A stretch of 32,864 nucleotides of DNA from Collinsella sp. (GTDB lineage: Bacteria; Actinomycetota; Coriobacteriia; Coriobacteriales; Coriobacteriaceae): contig JAGZEK010000019.1 of NCBI GenBank assembly GCA_018368345.1, positions 1 to 32,864 on the forward strand. Direction: 5' to 3'. Positions 12,501 through 17,137 of the stretch are shown here, piece by piece. The translations under genes were made by a program, and so were the position numbers. A model generated the notes under the pieces. The model was not told the DNA's origin. It did not search any database and was given only the letters and a program-made list of their open reading frames with translations. Numbering within the stretch: the stretch's first letter is position 1; each line of letters starts with the position of its first letter.

Positions 12501-12519
12501 GTACCGCAGGCGCCGCTAG
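535..12519 (+). CDS. Giant LPXTG-anchored adhesin with fibro-slime, SpaA, pilin-isopeptide and DUF11 repeats
   Basis: A 3,994-residue surface protein, probably a long adhesive stalk. I chose ATG 535 because GGGGAGGG at 522-529 is well spaced for it; an in-frame TTG at 520 overlaps that site. A signal peptide spans residues 1-47, cut after SALA. A fibro-slime domain (about 130-400) contains SGDDDVWVYIDG near 295. SpaA-like prealbumin folds lie near 403-485 and 696-800. From about 1134 to 3919 there are some 16 streptococcal-pilin-type isopeptide repeats. Each starts with a K-x-L-x-G-R-like strand (Lys), has a central S/T-E or similar (Glu), and ends in F-x-N-x-Y (Asn), the triad used for Lys-Asn bonds. 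Two DUF11-type repeats interrupt them at about 2418-2676. The C terminus has a Gly/Ser/Pro linker, MPDTG at 3959-3963, a hydrophobic helix and RRRR. Codon use becomes markedly GC-richer after nt 9360. The ligand is unknown. Confidence 0.93.
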   Translation: MNRVYAKAREMLKPLGTKTNTAKRALKVLTVPLAACALLFGATSALAEQTVPFSNHIVKTVNPTGTTVNLFDYWVVNGDNDNSANINNDNSNNNTGINKDHQLKFNGGAGTGINKWTGKSTTGGFGRLPFVKNTLVKGYPEIKNGTYQGVNYNDESLDYLFNNDSQANKKQNGKAVYNNVQGLFQLKDGYYVYDSYGFKEGNYAVYNSTTNSFDVYDKAGVYKESVSEENRGQFFPFDSAKKVFTESGKNLSPIGIKDGENDKLNHHFGMSMTTEFVQPANGKTNKNEDMIFEFSGDDDVWVYIDGVLVGDLGGIHEKATLDINFATGEVKVGHIDGANGTEREIEKTTIKAKFDAVGADTTNFSGDTFNSSTKHKLSFFYLERGAGASNMSLKFNLTTLPSSEVQKVDQNGEAVQGATFALYQSGESWKTQGDPIAQGTTDDKGQLVLLESDGSVLSFDNQHAAGHDFFVLKEMGLPEGYRSSLTSSTSATPGELHLQYKPAAASGTGGVVVAPQTTVKTADDSTWKGSRMWLNGGYLAAKETISLDKDTQDNKGNAISSGTTFAVVLKLTGASEDHTSEDAWTAVTGNPLNGYKLCSKHGIEGAVEAAKSADTSVFGVNTKGDYEVTVRSLPGDIEKYAAMMTDKSQSEYTVAVYHTTASSLAEATIDNTSMVQYQTINRQFSTVIHLTNVQNRLFVQKVDDLGKPVNDATFELYKAEDVTGDSPSTYAIKSGAEPYDTAQANGMTYPYDIEGAACFPLNSTKHAPLIKGTYYLRESVSPDGHEINNTITKVIVDDSGVYVDAGKEGDGVRSMSGPGSLIASLAQFGSPDSIDNTLTHIKGKLQSATGSDASENLTWGQTSTAKGVTPSLADNLMHMRYDKTMQGAKTILRYVEDGGERNGKLATIFADTGINRMALYQDDDATNGTDLGTLQLNHLFTTATAVQYTDRRVARLQVTKTVTADTGLTAPTKDANDKDLTFTFKFTLPESQKGYEAHVFDANGNAVGNSFTLKNGGTHSIKAGETIRVYDLKQGDSYSVSELTTKGEESSGNVLASIVNTVTGSADESVLPAGFSLVSRKAGGEEQPGTGNTITGKIVALEDGKIPADNKLEFTNNYSANRVTLEAKDGLSAKKMLEGRDWADGDSFTVQLAAKDGAPMPNGAKDGVATVEFTKNTQKATFGDITYTKPGMYTYTISEVIPGSDAGADGMSYSAARYTATVVVEDKQAGALVVKSVKVVQECNDARVDTNTDVSDKVATFTNRYDAHEAKIIIHAQKILTDNAGSFALAQNAFSFTLEGMGGYADVNAVFSPNTVDTSVVAPMPRGTEGNAATVGNNADGTVTQPATVTWPAISYTAKADAGRAYVYKFAENPGSIAGMTYDGSVYYAVVRNAKKSAGIQTSIEYYKAAGDGSVKQLDKNVTPSFTNIYSAEPTSVTLQGQKTVSGRDWNQGESYTFNLTAATDDASTTGLSKTTAQTVTDGAVAVNANKAVASTPASGRVASFSFGTEAAPTVTFNRAGTFSFNITEKAAQDGQAGMSMDKHTARATVVVTDLDKSGNHAGKLRVSSVTYANTGAPDADKIVTDKAAFTNAYHASGTFDGVTVSKTLEGRASTAGQFTFAVTGLWYNGVQTSVDGSEASLSNKVAGAGVSGAVVSASGEEKLFARDLTEQDLGRTFAYRIHENQPAAAGYTYDTGYTGDAIVLVKVLAHKDDPAKLYTVTTVLKGAGVTELLGDGADASALTDEKIVELKQDSHTYVQQYDASEVGATPAVSFVNRYTASLDYGAAGGLQIEKTLTYPKDATIFGSPKSTFRYIVKPADEISASKVGISTNGKVFETANVEANAPKTVSLVPAGGLTFTQDDAGKTFTYTVSEIDDKATGYTYDKTVHTVKAVVADNGDGTLRVTTSVSKQVDGEDELEGQWIYPSNATSAGVATVKFKNTYTVAEAATYTPSVTKVVAGANAPDKFTFAMTAADDVTKAAIDGKLITGSSMSAENGYAEKKQTKEGLKDGEHYQLDFSKLTFNKPGTYKFAINEVAANSGLGEWKYDQHVYTVTVTVTDEGGKLVARADGTTGSEGFIFTNSYQTSTSYELQGGLEIVKTLNGHDLHAGMFGFTVTGEDDASIEKLNKLLRADEGKLTVTNDEPQADGTSHTGILGGLTFATGDADKTFAYKIVENGGGRGGYTYDSTYWKVEIAVKKRDNGSLYTVTTVKHYDANDVEEPRDANTFSSESGTAKAQVFFTNSYAATGTFDGLTAEKVMDSGDKIETGQYTFDLYAEKADGSLEKMDEGTTRADEDGTATVDFGKVNFKLGDATSGTHEQTIDLAGAVNDGIATKRHNADHTTTYSFNLVAKERMANLPEGVRPVDTSATCRVLLEVTDHNDGNLTSKVTYRDGTEKGKIVFHNTRDKVKTIGTVAKPDVDIDGQLLSVGDSYAYTINWANTEADAAGNLVSANVTVTDELPTGVVFEAFEGEYADKGAASGQLLTWNLGEQPAGSHGSVRVHVKITEDAVKGAQGAVGTINNTATVKVGDKSKSYTGTTTNFVPKKSESDVQDSNGSGVALGDELTYTIGYKNTEGASATVTITDAVPAGTEFVEFAGDHKDAGSKGNDGNLTWTLKDVPAGKEGTVQFKVRVTENAFKSGGASGDISNQASAAVGNNPAVKTNTTTDEVSDGRLTLSKTVTAAEGITAPNKAFTFKVLLYQADGTTPLAGTFAFAGRLSDTNGTYVSGQIKSGDTIELKAGGSVTVTLPMGAHYEVQELDSKGELMTSEDGFAVVDKANPQKGTVGQATKVGFTNVYSVESTKVENAFKVQKKISGRNWTTSDVFTMTLTAQGEAPMPKGAKDGVSTIELHKDAQVGNFGTIEYTKPGTYTYVITEPSGDETSLIFSKATYRATVTVADDGAGKLFAKTKIAQLTDDAGDAAERTVEAAVFTNTAKTGSLTVKKTVVGGDSQREFGFTVALTDGDGEPVSGTFGKGKNAVTFADGKATFTLKDGGEKTIAGLPVGMHYTVTEDAAEGYTTAVNGADGSKAEGAVTEDGATVAFTNTYGTATEGRDVSTAGLFTKTLKGRDWAEGDSFQFALTGEDGAPMPEGSADGSKTVSVTAAAVTKAGDKVAFDFGSIRYTLNDIKDAGFAEVGGKRVRTKTFTYKVREVRPDDGSAIAGVDYDGHVATMTVTVADDGSGNLTATTPTIAQASGGDFVNTYTTELDYSARAGVRLSKTLSGRAMEAGQFAFTVTADAETAAKLGLKTDKDAYAVAAADDGKADLVDLIGGAAKSDVKFTDADAGKTYRFTVTETKLGGEGYTNDTAPRTVTIAPGYDAATGELTVTTTVAKDGVEVARSEVSTADDAMAPPAPVTVAFQNSYEATGTLGGEGDAAINATKTLTGRAAAAGEFSFSVRDARGNVVATATNRASGDGEAAGLTFSPIAYTTDALERMVADGTATRAADGSWAIPYTVSEDGTDRLSAGVTATASSFDITVKVTDNGKSGLDVSVVYPEGSDGTLSFVNGYGTNEATVDLAGTKTLALGQADLGLTQADIAGKYTFKIEPLDGAPAPVDASGKTVTEATNDAAGNVELGHVTFRQPSDLDDAEIDGQGLRTKTFAYRVSESGSVDGVVNDATATRTFTVRVVEDTAAGTLAAEALSAEGTPEGKGAFEFTNTYVVNPTPSSVTDQIKVGKKLKGRDLVEGEFEFQLVEIAADGSESIAATGRNAADGTVALSPVTYTAPGTHSYELREVAGTAGGVTYDRATHRVRTTVTDAGNGMLAVKHELADAEGNAAGGDSVTFTNGYEAAPVTLKLGAAKVLKGAELKAGQFSFELKSRDGKVMSTAKNAADGGVTFDALTFKQAGTYTFTASEVDDGQTHVTYDKAVHKIVVTVGDEAADGTKTGYLSAKVSYEGDANVPPVFTNSYAENPGTPGTPENPGTPGGGSDGGSDNGSGSGSSGDGSKGGMPDTGDRSLPVEALGAMAGIGALAVAGGAVLYRRRR

Positions 12520-12530
12520 CGATATGCACG

Positions 12531-12565
12531 AGTGGGGCGAATCCATCCGATGGGTTCGCCCCACT
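12531..12565 (+). terminator. Hairpin downstream of giant adhesin
   Basis: Fifteen-base arms at 12531-12545 and 12551-12565 pair with one G-U pair around a 5-nt loop, starting 12 nt after the adhesin stop. There is no T tract after it. It is probably the adhesin terminator, although it could act as a 3-prime stabilising stem. Its last base is the first base of the ffs -35 box. Confidence 0.55.
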
Positions 12566-12593
12566 TGCCCTGTTGGGCGGGAGCAGGTAAGAT
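12565..12593 (+). promoter_or_regulatory. Promoter of SRP RNA
   Basis: TTGCCC at 12565-12570 and TAAGAT at 12588-12593 are 17 nt apart. They place a start near 12600, just before the SRP RNA helix. Spacing and position are ideal; the boxes match four of six consensus positions each. Confidence 0.55.
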
Positions 12594-12608
12594 ATACCGA
12601 GCGCCTAG

Positions 12609-12711
12609 CGCGTTCGATGGGTTCGGATGACGACATGTTCCGAATCTGGTCAGGTCCGGAAGGAAGCAGCCATAAGGAGCCTCTGTCGGGCATCCGAATC
12701 CATCGAGCGCA
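12609..12711 (+). ncRNA. ffs: Signal recognition particle RNA, small bacterial (4.5S) type
   Basis: The RNA scaffold for Ffh in co-translational targeting to the membrane, fitting a cell that exports many surface proteins. The conserved apical domain is seen directly: GGTCAGGTCCGG followed by AAGGAAGCAGCC, around 12648-12671. The closing helix pairs 12609-12629 with 12691-12711 with only G-U exceptions. The length of about 103 nt fits the short SRP RNA that lacks an Alu domain. A T6 run at 12718-12723 follows the helix and may complete a terminator. Exact ends are estimated from the pairing. Confidence 0.93.
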
Positions 12712-12730
12712 CGGGCGTTTTTTGGTGCCT

Positions 12731-12837
12731 CGGCTACCCGCGAGTGCCGGCAGGGCGCTTGGTGTCTCGCTGGTCCTCGGCTTCGCCTGCGGGATCGCTC
12801 GACTACCAAGCGCCCTGCCGGCACTCGCGGGTAGCCG
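12731..12837. repeat. Perfect 33-bp inverted repeat
   Basis: Arms at 12731-12763 and 12805-12837 are exact reverse complements over 33 bp, with a 41-nt spacer. The outer flanks can pair a little further. The arm is very GC rich and begins CGGCTACCCGCGAGTGCCGG. It lies 8 nt after the T run of ffs. There is no T tract and no ORF, so it looks like a palindromic dispersed element and not a simple terminator. Confidence 0.8.
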
Positions 12838-12976
12838 ACCAAAACCGCCTGAAGGGTCACATTTATCTGAATAATTTAATCCCGTGCCTTTTGCTGCTCG
12901 CTGGCGTTGTCTGGGCATTGATGGCTACGTAGTTTAAGAGGCGGCGGTGCTGTTGCTTGGATTTTGCAGTTAAAAA

Positions 12977-13010
12977 GGCCCGTTTCCCTGGGTTGGGGAA
13001 ACGGGCCTCT
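12977..13010. terminator. Bidirectional rho-independent terminator
   Basis: Twelve-base arms GGCCCGTTTCCC (12977-12988) and GGGAAACGGGCC (12996-13007) enclose a 7-nt loop. A-rich sequence lies to the left and CTTTTTG to the right, so the stem has a U tract on either strand. It sits between ffs (plus) and the 3-prime end of the minus-strand surface-protein pair. Confidence 0.85.
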
Positions 13011-13057
13011 TTTTGTCTCTGGGCTTGTGGATTGGCGAAGACAATAACCGCTGGCAG

Positions 13058-14050
13058 CTATTTTGAGTTCTTGATGCGGCGTGTGGCAGTGGCGGTTATT
13101 CCGAGGCCTGCGGCGGCGACTGCTACGAGTGCGATTGCGCTCGGTGCTGTGTCGCCCGTGTTTGCGAGCTTGCCGGCGGTCGTATTTGCTTGCTTCCCGC
13201 TGCTCGAGTTCGCTTGCTTGGTGGAGCTTGGCGAGGTGTCTTTACTGGTCGCGGACGAGCCGGTGGGCTGTGTCGTCTCGGTCGGTTGCGCTGAGCCGGA
13301 GGGAGGCACTGTCTCGGTCGGTTTTGCTATCTCGGGCGAGGCGGCCTTGTCTGCCGCGGCCTTTGCCTCTTCGTATGCCTTGCAGGCGTCGTCATAGGCC
13401 GCTTGCGCCTTTTCCAAATCGCCGAGGAGCGCATCTCGCTTGGCTGTCTCTTCGTCGATATCGGTTTGACATTTTTCCGCATTGGCTTCGAACTTCGCGA
13501 CGACACTTTCCTGGCTTTCGAGCCGGCGTTGGCAGTGGTGAAGATCATCTTCACAAGATTTTTCTCGCCTTTCTGCCGACATGATCTCACTTCGCAACTG
13601 CTTAATAGTTTCGTTAGAAGCTCCGTCGTCGATTGCCTTATTTAATTTTGCCTGAAGGCCGCTTGTCCGGTTGTGGGCCTCATCGTATTTGGCTTGGGCT
13701 GCATCGACGTTCGCTTGTAGGTAAAGAAGAGGTCCCCTTGAGTCGTCGGCTTCCTTCAGCATCCTGTCGCGGAGCGATTGCAAATCGGTAATCACATGCT
13801 CGATAGTCTCTAATATCTCAGGACCTGCGGCGTCTTTTGCGGCCTCAAGGGTTTTGAGCGCTTCCTGCATGGCTGCATACGCTTTTTCTTTTGCGGCGGC
13901 CGCATCTTCCGTCTGCAAGGCAACTGCATTGATGGGGGAACTGGTTTCCGCCGCTATCGCCGTTGCGGGGGCGATTCCTGCGACAAGTGCCGCGGAAAGG
14001 GCGATGCCCACGGTTGCGCGTCTTGCACTTCTTGCGAGAATGTCGTTCAT
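13058..14050 (-). CDS. Coiled-coil LANTG-anchored surface protein, copy 2
   Basis: A 330-residue wall-anchored protein of unknown function. Residues 1-34 are a signal peptide with an A-x-A cut near 33. Residues 45-250 are charged, Ala/Glu/Lys-rich and heptad-like, so a long coiled coil is likely. A Pro/Thr/Ser/Lys linker follows, then LANTG at 295-299, a hydrophobic helix and RRIKNSK. It is the second gene of a minus-strand pair, 28 nt after its paralogue. The start is supported by GAGGTG six bases upstream, in a leader that is duplicated in front of both genes. The ends of the two proteins are nearly identical while the coil has diverged. Confidence 0.9.
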   Translation of the reverse strand: MNDILARSARRATVGIALSAALVAGIAPATAIAAETSSPINAVALQTEDAAAAKEKAYAAMQEALKTLEAAKDAAGPEILETIEHVITDLQSLRDRMLKEADDSRGPLLYLQANVDAAQAKYDEAHNRTSGLQAKLNKAIDDGASNETIKQLRSEIMSAERREKSCEDDLHHCQRRLESQESVVAKFEANAEKCQTDIDEETAKRDALLGDLEKAQAAYDDACKAYEEAKAAADKAASPEIAKPTETVPPSGSAQPTETTQPTGSSATSKDTSPSSTKQANSSSGKQANTTAGKLANTGDTAPSAIALVAVAAAGLGITATATRRIKNSK

Positions 14051-14078
14051 CTCGGCACCTCATTTCAAGGGTCGGAGG

Positions 14079-15110
14079 CTATTTTGAGTACTTGATGCGA
14101 TGGGTGGCTGCGGCGGTTATTCCGAGTCCCATGGCGGCGATCCCTGCTAGCGCGATTGCGCTTGGCGCTGGGTCGCCTGTGTTTGCGAGTTTGCTGGAGG
14201 TCGTATTTGCTTGCTTGCCGCTGCTCGTGTTCGCCTGCTTGGTGGTGCTCGGCGGGGTGTCTTTGCCGGTCGCGGGTGAGCTGGCGGGCTGTGCCGTCTC
14301 GGCCGGTTGCGCCGAGCCGGAGGGAGGCGTTGTCTCGGTGGGTTTCGTTATCTCGGGCGAGGGGGCCTTGTCTGCTGCGGCTTTTGCCTCTTCGTATGCC
14401 TTGCAGGCGTCGTCATAGGCCGCTTGCGCTTTTTCCAAATTGTCGAGGAGCGCATCTCGCCAGGCTATGAACTGGTCGATACGGGCTTTATAGTTCTCTG
14501 CAGAACTTTCACAGTCATTAACTCGTCTTTCCTGACTTTTGAGGCGGCGCTGGAACTCGTCAAGCTCCGTTTCACAATGATCTACATACGCTTTTGCCCC
14601 TACGATCTCATTTTGCAACTGCCTTATTTGCTGTTTAACAGTTTTGACAAGCTCCTCGTCGCCGAGTGCTTCGAGTGCCTTAAGCACCTCAAGTTTGTTG
14701 TCTAATTTTGCCTGGAGCTCGCTTACCCGGTTGCCGGCCTCGTCGTATTTGGCTTGGGCTGCATCGATGTCCGCTTGCATGGCAGGAAGGGATTCTTTCG
14801 ATTCGGCGGCTTGCGCCAACATCTCGTCGCGGTACTTTTGAAAACGGGCAATGTCATTATTAAAGCGCGCAATTTTCTCGGAACTCGCGGCCTTTTTTGC
14901 GGCTTCGAGGTTTTTGAGCGCTTCCTGCATGGCTGCATACGCTTTTTCTTTTTCGGTGGCCGCGTCTTCCGTCTGCAAGGCAACTGTACCGATGGGGGAG
15001 CTGGTTTCTGCCGCGATCGCCGTTACGGGGGCGATTCCCGCGGCAAGTGCCACGGAAAGGGCGATGCCCATAGTTGCTCGTCTTGCTCTTCTTGCGAGAA
15101 TGTCGTTCAT
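14079..15110 (-). CDS. Coiled-coil LANTG-anchored surface protein, copy 1
   Basis: A 343-residue paralogue of the gene at 13058-14050 and the first gene of that pair. It has a signal peptide (1-34), an alpha-helical coiled-coil centre to about residue 255, a Thr/Pro/Ser-rich spanning segment, LANTG at 308-312, a membrane helix and a basic tail. ATG 15110 has GAGGTG at the usual distance within the duplicated CCCTTGAAATGAGGTGCCGAG-type leader (split across strands here). The coil is 13 residues longer than in copy 2. Function is not recognisable; possibilities include an adhesin or a wall-spanning spacer. Its upstream region is shared with the divergent ABC exporter genes. Confidence 0.9.
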   Translation of the reverse strand: MNDILARRARRATMGIALSVALAAGIAPVTAIAAETSSPIGTVALQTEDAATEKEKAYAAMQEALKNLEAAKKAASSEKIARFNNDIARFQKYRDEMLAQAAESKESLPAMQADIDAAQAKYDEAGNRVSELQAKLDNKLEVLKALEALGDEELVKTVKQQIRQLQNEIVGAKAYVDHCETELDEFQRRLKSQERRVNDCESSAENYKARIDQFIAWRDALLDNLEKAQAAYDDACKAYEEAKAAADKAPSPEITKPTETTPPSGSAQPAETAQPASSPATGKDTPPSTTKQANTSSGKQANTTSSKLANTGDPAPSAIALAGIAAMGLGITAAATHRIKYSK

Positions 15111-15212
15111 CTCGGCACCTCATTTCAAGGGTTGGCGACTCACTTGGTAGCACTAATGTAAGTATATCAGGCGATTAACCCGCTCTTGAATCTCGCCAGA
15201 AATAACGAGCTG

Positions 15213-15242
15213 TTTACTCGTCTTTTGGGCTCACCGTACTAT
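15213..15242 (+). promoter_or_regulatory. Possible promoter of the ABC exporter operon
   Basis: TTTACT at 15213-15218 and TACTAT at 15237-15242 are separated by 18 nt, about 45 nt before the exporter ATG. Each box matches four of six consensus bases. It lies in the divergent intergenic region with the coiled-coil surface genes. Confidence 0.35.
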
Positions 15243-15286
15243 CATGGTTCGAATTGAGTGTGAATGATGATAGGGAGCGCCTTTTT

Positions 15287-17137
15287 ATGATTGAGTTGCT
15301 CAGGCGTTTTGGCGGTAAGTTTCGCCGATATATGGTGATCGGCCCTGCGTGCAAGTTGATCGAAGTGATCTTTGACCTGCTGACGCCGCTCGTGATTGCC
15401 CAGATGATCGACAAGGGCATCGGCGCGCACGACGTCAGCGCCGTCGTCCACTACGGTATGCTGCTTGGCGCCATGGCTGTGATCGGCATCTCGTTTACGC
15501 TCGTTTGCCAAAAGATGGCGGCGCTGACCTCACAGGGCATGGGCACCGATATTCGCGGCGCACTCTATGAGCATATCAACAAGCTGAGCTATGCCGAGCT
15601 CGATCGCTTTGGTACGCCGTCGCTCATCACGCGCATCACCAACGACGTCAACCAAGTCCAGCTCGCCGTGGCGCTGGGCGTGCGCATGCTCATCCGCTGG
15701 CCTTTCCTGGCGGTGGGCTCCATGGTTGCGGCCCTTGCCATCGACCTTAAGCTCGGCATTATCTTTTTGATCTGCACGCCCGCCATCGGCCTGGTGTTTT
15801 GGTTTGTCATGGCGCGCTGCATTCCGTACTACAAGCAGCTGCAGGCAAAGCTCGACCGCATCGCGCTTATCTGCCGCGAGGGCCTTTCGGGCGCCCGCGT
15901 GGTCCGTGCGTTTGTGCGCGAAGATCACGAGCGTGAGCGTTTTGCCCAGGCGGCCGATGACCAGGCGCATGTCGCCATCGCCGTGGGTAAGCTCTCGTCG
16001 ATTCTCAACCCCGTCACGTTTTTGGTGATGAACCTGGGTGTGTGCGCCATCCTGTGGGTGGGCGGCATTCAGGTCAACGTGGGCGAGCTTACGCAGGGCC
16101 AGGTCATGGCGTTTGTGAACTACATGACCCAGACGCTCACCTCCATCGTGTATGTCGCCAACCTGGTCGTGGTCTTTACCAAGGCGAGCGCCAGCGCGTC
16201 GCGTATCAACGAGGTGCTCAATTGCGTGCCGAGCATTACCGACGCGGGTAACCAGCCGGTCGCTCTGCCCGAGCCGGGTGCGATGGGCGATGCCGCCCCG
16301 GTGCCCGCCTTGAGCTTTAGCCATGCGAGCTTCTCCTTTGGCGCGGGCGCGGCCAACGCCGTCAACGATGTGACTCTGGAGTTGCCGCTGGGCAAAACGC
16401 TCGGCATTATCGGCGGCACGGGCAGCGGCAAGTCCACGCTCGTTTCGCTCATCCCGCGCCTGTACGACGCGGGCGTCGGCAGCGTGAGCGTGATGGGTGC
16501 CGATGTGCGCGCCTGGCCGCTCGATCAGCTGCGCCACGTGGTCGCGACCGTCCCGCAGCGCGCGTCACTCGTGAGCGGCACAATCCGCAGTAATCTGACC
16601 TGGCGCGGCGAGTCGGCAACCGATGAGGAGATCTGGGCGGCGCTCGATATGGCGCAGGCCGGCGAGTTCGTGCGCAACAAGCCGCAGGGCTTGGATGCCC
16701 CGGTCGAGGCGGGCGGCAAGAACTTCAGCGGTGGCCAGCGTCAGCGCCTGACCATCGCGCGCGCCCTGGTCGGCTCGCCACAGATCCTGGTCATGGACGA
16801 CTCCGCCTCGGCGCTCGACTTTAAGACCGACGCGGCGCTTCGCCACGCTATCCGCGAGCGCAGCGTGCGCGGCGCCGCCGAGGGCGGGCTGCCGCTGACG
16901 ACCGTTATCGTGAGCCAGCGCGTCTCGACCGTGCGCGATGCCGACATGATCTGCGTGCTCGACCACGGCTCGGTTGCGGGTCTGGGCACGCACGACGAGC
17001 TGTATGCAAACTGCCAACTCTACCGCGAGATTTGCCAGTCGCAGCTCCGCCGCGAGGAGCTCGAGGGCCAGCAGGGGAGTGCTACGCCCGCTTCGGACTC
17101 CGCCCCTGCATCCACCCGCGCAAAGGAGGGCTGCTAA
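15287..17137 (+). CDS. Heterodimeric ABC exporter subunit with degenerate ATP site
   Basis: A 616-residue fused membrane and ATPase half-transporter. ATG 15287 is preferred because AGGGAG at 15272-15277 precedes it; an upstream TTG at 15254 has no such site. The N-terminal half carries about six membrane helices (residues 15-300). The ATPase has Walker A GGTGSGKST near 376, signature FSGGQ near 480 and Walker B MDDSAS, where Asp 505 replaces the catalytic Glu. Gln 544 (VSQR) replaces the switch histidine. These losses mark the non-catalytic partner of heterodimeric exporters of the BmrC/D or TM287/288 type. Its intact signature should serve the partner's active site. The stop codon directly abuts the next ATG. 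The substrate cannot be read from sequence; drugs, lipids or peptides are all possible. Confidence 0.93.
   Translation: MIELLRRFGGKFRRYMVIGPACKLIEVIFDLLTPLVIAQMIDKGIGAHDVSAVVHYGMLLGAMAVIGISFTLVCQKMAALTSQGMGTDIRGALYEHINKLSYAELDRFGTPSLITRITNDVNQVQLAVALGVRMLIRWPFLAVGSMVAALAIDLKLGIIFLICTPAIGLVFWFVMARCIPYYKQLQAKLDRIALICREGLSGARVVRAFVREDHERERFAQAADDQAHVAIAVGKLSSILNPVTFLVMNLGVCAILWVGGIQVNVGELTQGQVMAFVNYMTQTLTSIVYVANLVVVFTKASASASRINEVLNCVPSITDAGNQPVALPEPGAMGDAAPVPALSFSHASFSFGAGAANAVNDVTLELPLGKTLGIIGGTGSGKSTLVSLIPRLYDAGVGSVSVMGADVRAWPLDQLRHVVATVPQRASLVSGTIRSNLTWRGESATDEEIWAALDMAQAGEFVRNKPQGLDAPVEAGGKNFSGGQRQRLTIARALVGSPQILVMDDSASALDFKTDAALRHAIRERSVRGAAEGGLPLTTVIVSQRVSTVRDADMICVLDHGSVAGLGTHDELYANCQLYREICQSQLRREELEGQQGSATPASDSAPASTRAKEGC

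Noticed and set aside
12440..12874. Plus-strand ORF over the ffs region
   Set aside because: It overlaps the adhesin end, the SRP RNA and the 33-bp inverted repeat, and has no ribosome site.
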